From Clostridium sp. (GTDB taxonomy: Bacteria > Bacillota > Clostridia > Acetivibrionales > Acetivibrionaceae): a DNA stretch of 6,653 nucleotides. The translations under genes were made by a program, and so were the position numbers. The notes under the pieces were generated by a model. That model made no database searches, was not told the DNA's origin, and saw only the letters and a list, made by a program, of their open reading frames with translations. The stretch is from contig DUVG01000207.1 of NCBI GenBank assembly GCA_012841175.1, positions 1-6,653 of the forward strand. Reading direction: 5' to 3'. This document shows, piece by piece, positions 5,892 to 6,653 of this stretch (position 1 is its first letter; each line of letters begins with the position of its first letter).

Positions 5892-6497
5892 GTGAGTGAA
5901 AAAGAAGCATGTGAAAGCCAATTGATAAAAGAAGCTAAATCAGGTAATGTAGAAGCTTTTGAGGAGCTTATTAAACAAAATGAAAAAAAGGTTTTTAACA
6001 TTGCTTACAAGATGATGGGTAATTATGATGATGCAAATGAGTTGGCACAAGAAGCTTTTATTAAAGCATATAAATCTATAAATAAGTTTAAAGGAGATTC
6101 ACTTTTTTCAACTTGGATATACAGAATTACTACAAATGTATGCTTAGATGAGCTGAGAAAAAGAAAAAACAAAAAAGTGATTTCTCTAAATGAACATATA
6201 AAATATAATGATGAAGAAATTAAGCCACAGGTAAAAGATGAAAGACCTGGTCCTGAAAAAATATTTGAGAAAAAAGAAACTAAAAACCTGATAAATCAGT
6301 GTATTGAGTCTTTGCCAGCTGACTATAAGACGGTAATAATATTAAGAGATATAGAGGGTTTTACTTATGAAGAGATAGCTAAAATAATTAATTGTCCAGA
6401 AGGTACTGTTAAGTCACGTATAAGTCGGGCAAGAAAAGCTTTAAGAGATATTTTTAAAAATAAAAAGGAACTTTTTAATGAGGAATACGTCAAATAA
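5892..6497 (+). CDS. ECF-family RNA polymerase sigma factor, SigW/RpoE-like
   Basis: The 201-residue protein directs RNA polymerase core to a specific promoter set. It has the two-domain ECF layout: sigma region 2 at about 11-93, with the core-binding segment DDANELAQEAFIKAYKSINKF (46-66) and the -10 recognition segment FSTWIYRITTNVCLDELRKRK (72-92); a charged linker (about 94-128) with the RPGPEKIF motif seen in the RpoE/SigW-like groups; and sigma region 4 at about 130-186, with LPADYKTVIILRDIEGF and the helix-turn-helix TYEEIAKIINCPEGTVKSR (158-176) that reads the -35 box. Regions 1 and 3 are missing, as is typical. Length is close to B. subtilis SigW (187 residues). Directly downstream is a zinc-finger anti-sigma gene with a 21-base gap, giving the standard operon. 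Homologues respond to envelope stress or antimicrobial peptides; the signal and regulon here cannot be read from this window, so I give no gene symbol. Confidence 0.94.
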   Translation: MSEKEACESQLIKEAKSGNVEAFEELIKQNEKKVFNIAYKMMGNYDDANELAQEAFIKAYKSINKFKGDSLFSTWIYRITTNVCLDELRKRKNKKVISLNEHIKYNDEEIKPQVKDERPGPEKIFEKKETKNLINQCIESLPADYKTVIILRDIEGFTYEEIAKIINCPEGTVKSRISRARKALRDIFKNKKELFNEEYVK

Positions 6498-6504
6498 TTA
6501 TAGG

Positions 6505-6511
6505 AAGGAGG
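6505..6511 (+). promoter_or_regulatory. Ribosome binding site of the anti-sigma gene, GTG start
   Basis: AAGGAGG lies in the 21-base gap after the sigma gene, ending 7 bases before the GTG at 6519. As at the sigma gene, an ATG (6517) overlaps the start and is followed at once by TGA. Confidence 0.8.
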
Positions 6512-6518
6512 GTTAGAT

Positions 6519-6653
6519 GTGAAAAAGTGTGAACATATAATAGAATTGATTTCATTATATATTGATGGTGAATTGAGTGATACTGAAAAACATCAGTTTG
6601 AAGAGCATATAAATTCATGTATTAAATGTAAAGAAGAACTTGACTGTCAGATG
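6519..6653 (+). CDS. Zinc-finger anti-sigma factor, RsiW-like (N-terminal part, runs off window)
   Basis: Only the first 45 codons are present; the gene continues past the right edge. The translated start is (V/M)KKCEHIIELISLYIDGELSD, with Cys4, then His30-x3-Cys34-x2-Cys37 (HINSCIKC). This is the zinc-binding anti-sigma (ZAS, zf-HC2) fold, and the early Cys plus HxxxCxxC is the pattern of B. subtilis RsiW. Such proteins sandwich the sigma factor between their helices and keep it from RNA polymerase. Full-length relatives usually have one membrane helix and an outer domain, and are destroyed by stepwise proteolysis in response to envelope stress; whether that holds here cannot be seen. Position right after the sigma gene, with its own strong ribosome binding site, supports the partner role. 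The GTG start is chosen because the ATG two bases earlier hits a stop at once. Confidence 0.88.
   Translation, partial: MKKCEHIIELISLYIDGELSDTEKHQFEEHINSCIKCKEELDCQM

Noticed and set aside
1..6653. tRNA, rRNA, CRISPR arrays, insertion sequences, phage attachment sites or toxin-antitoxin genes
   Set aside because: No cloverleaf-like segment, spaced repeats, transposase-like frame or long terminal inverted repeats were found by reading both strands.

Overview
The window is a very AT-rich stretch (short intergenic gaps dominated by A and T, strong AGGAGG-type ribosome binding sites, AT-biased codon choice) that fits a spore-forming low-GC Firmicute, most likely a member of the Clostridia. The presence of SpoVS, a Bacillus-type chromosomal SMC, an FtsY with almost no acidic A domain, and a SigW/RsiW-like sigma/anti-sigma pair all agree with this. 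The species cannot be named from the sequence alone.

Layout, left to right. A complete spoVS (plus strand) sits at the left edge and ends in a clear intrinsic terminator. A 279-base gap then carries a 13-bp tandem repeat, the terminator and a possible promoter. Next comes a two-gene unit, smc (TTG start) and ftsY, separated by 62 bases with no terminator between them. The ftsY transcript runs into a long AT-rich hairpin followed by a T-tract; this hairpin overlaps the last codons of a convergent minus-strand gene for a stand-alone receiver-domain response regulator. A 252-base divergent intergenic region follows, with a perfect TTGACA -35 box pointing right. The window ends in an ECF sigma factor gene and the first 45 codons of its partner anti-sigma gene, which runs off the right edge.

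How the genes relate. smc and ftsY serve chromosome organisation and co-translational membrane targeting; their pairing is the common Firmicute arrangement. The sigma/anti-sigma pair forms an envelope-type signalling module in which the zinc-binding anti-sigma is expected to hold the sigma factor until released. The receiver protein has no kinase or output partner in view. Nothing in the window is a clearly new system: the core genes are conserved housekeeping genes. The features most worth a second look are the terminator hairpin embedded in the 3' end of the response regulator gene, the orphan receiver itself, and the identical ATGTGA start-stop arrangement at both the sigma and anti-sigma start sites.
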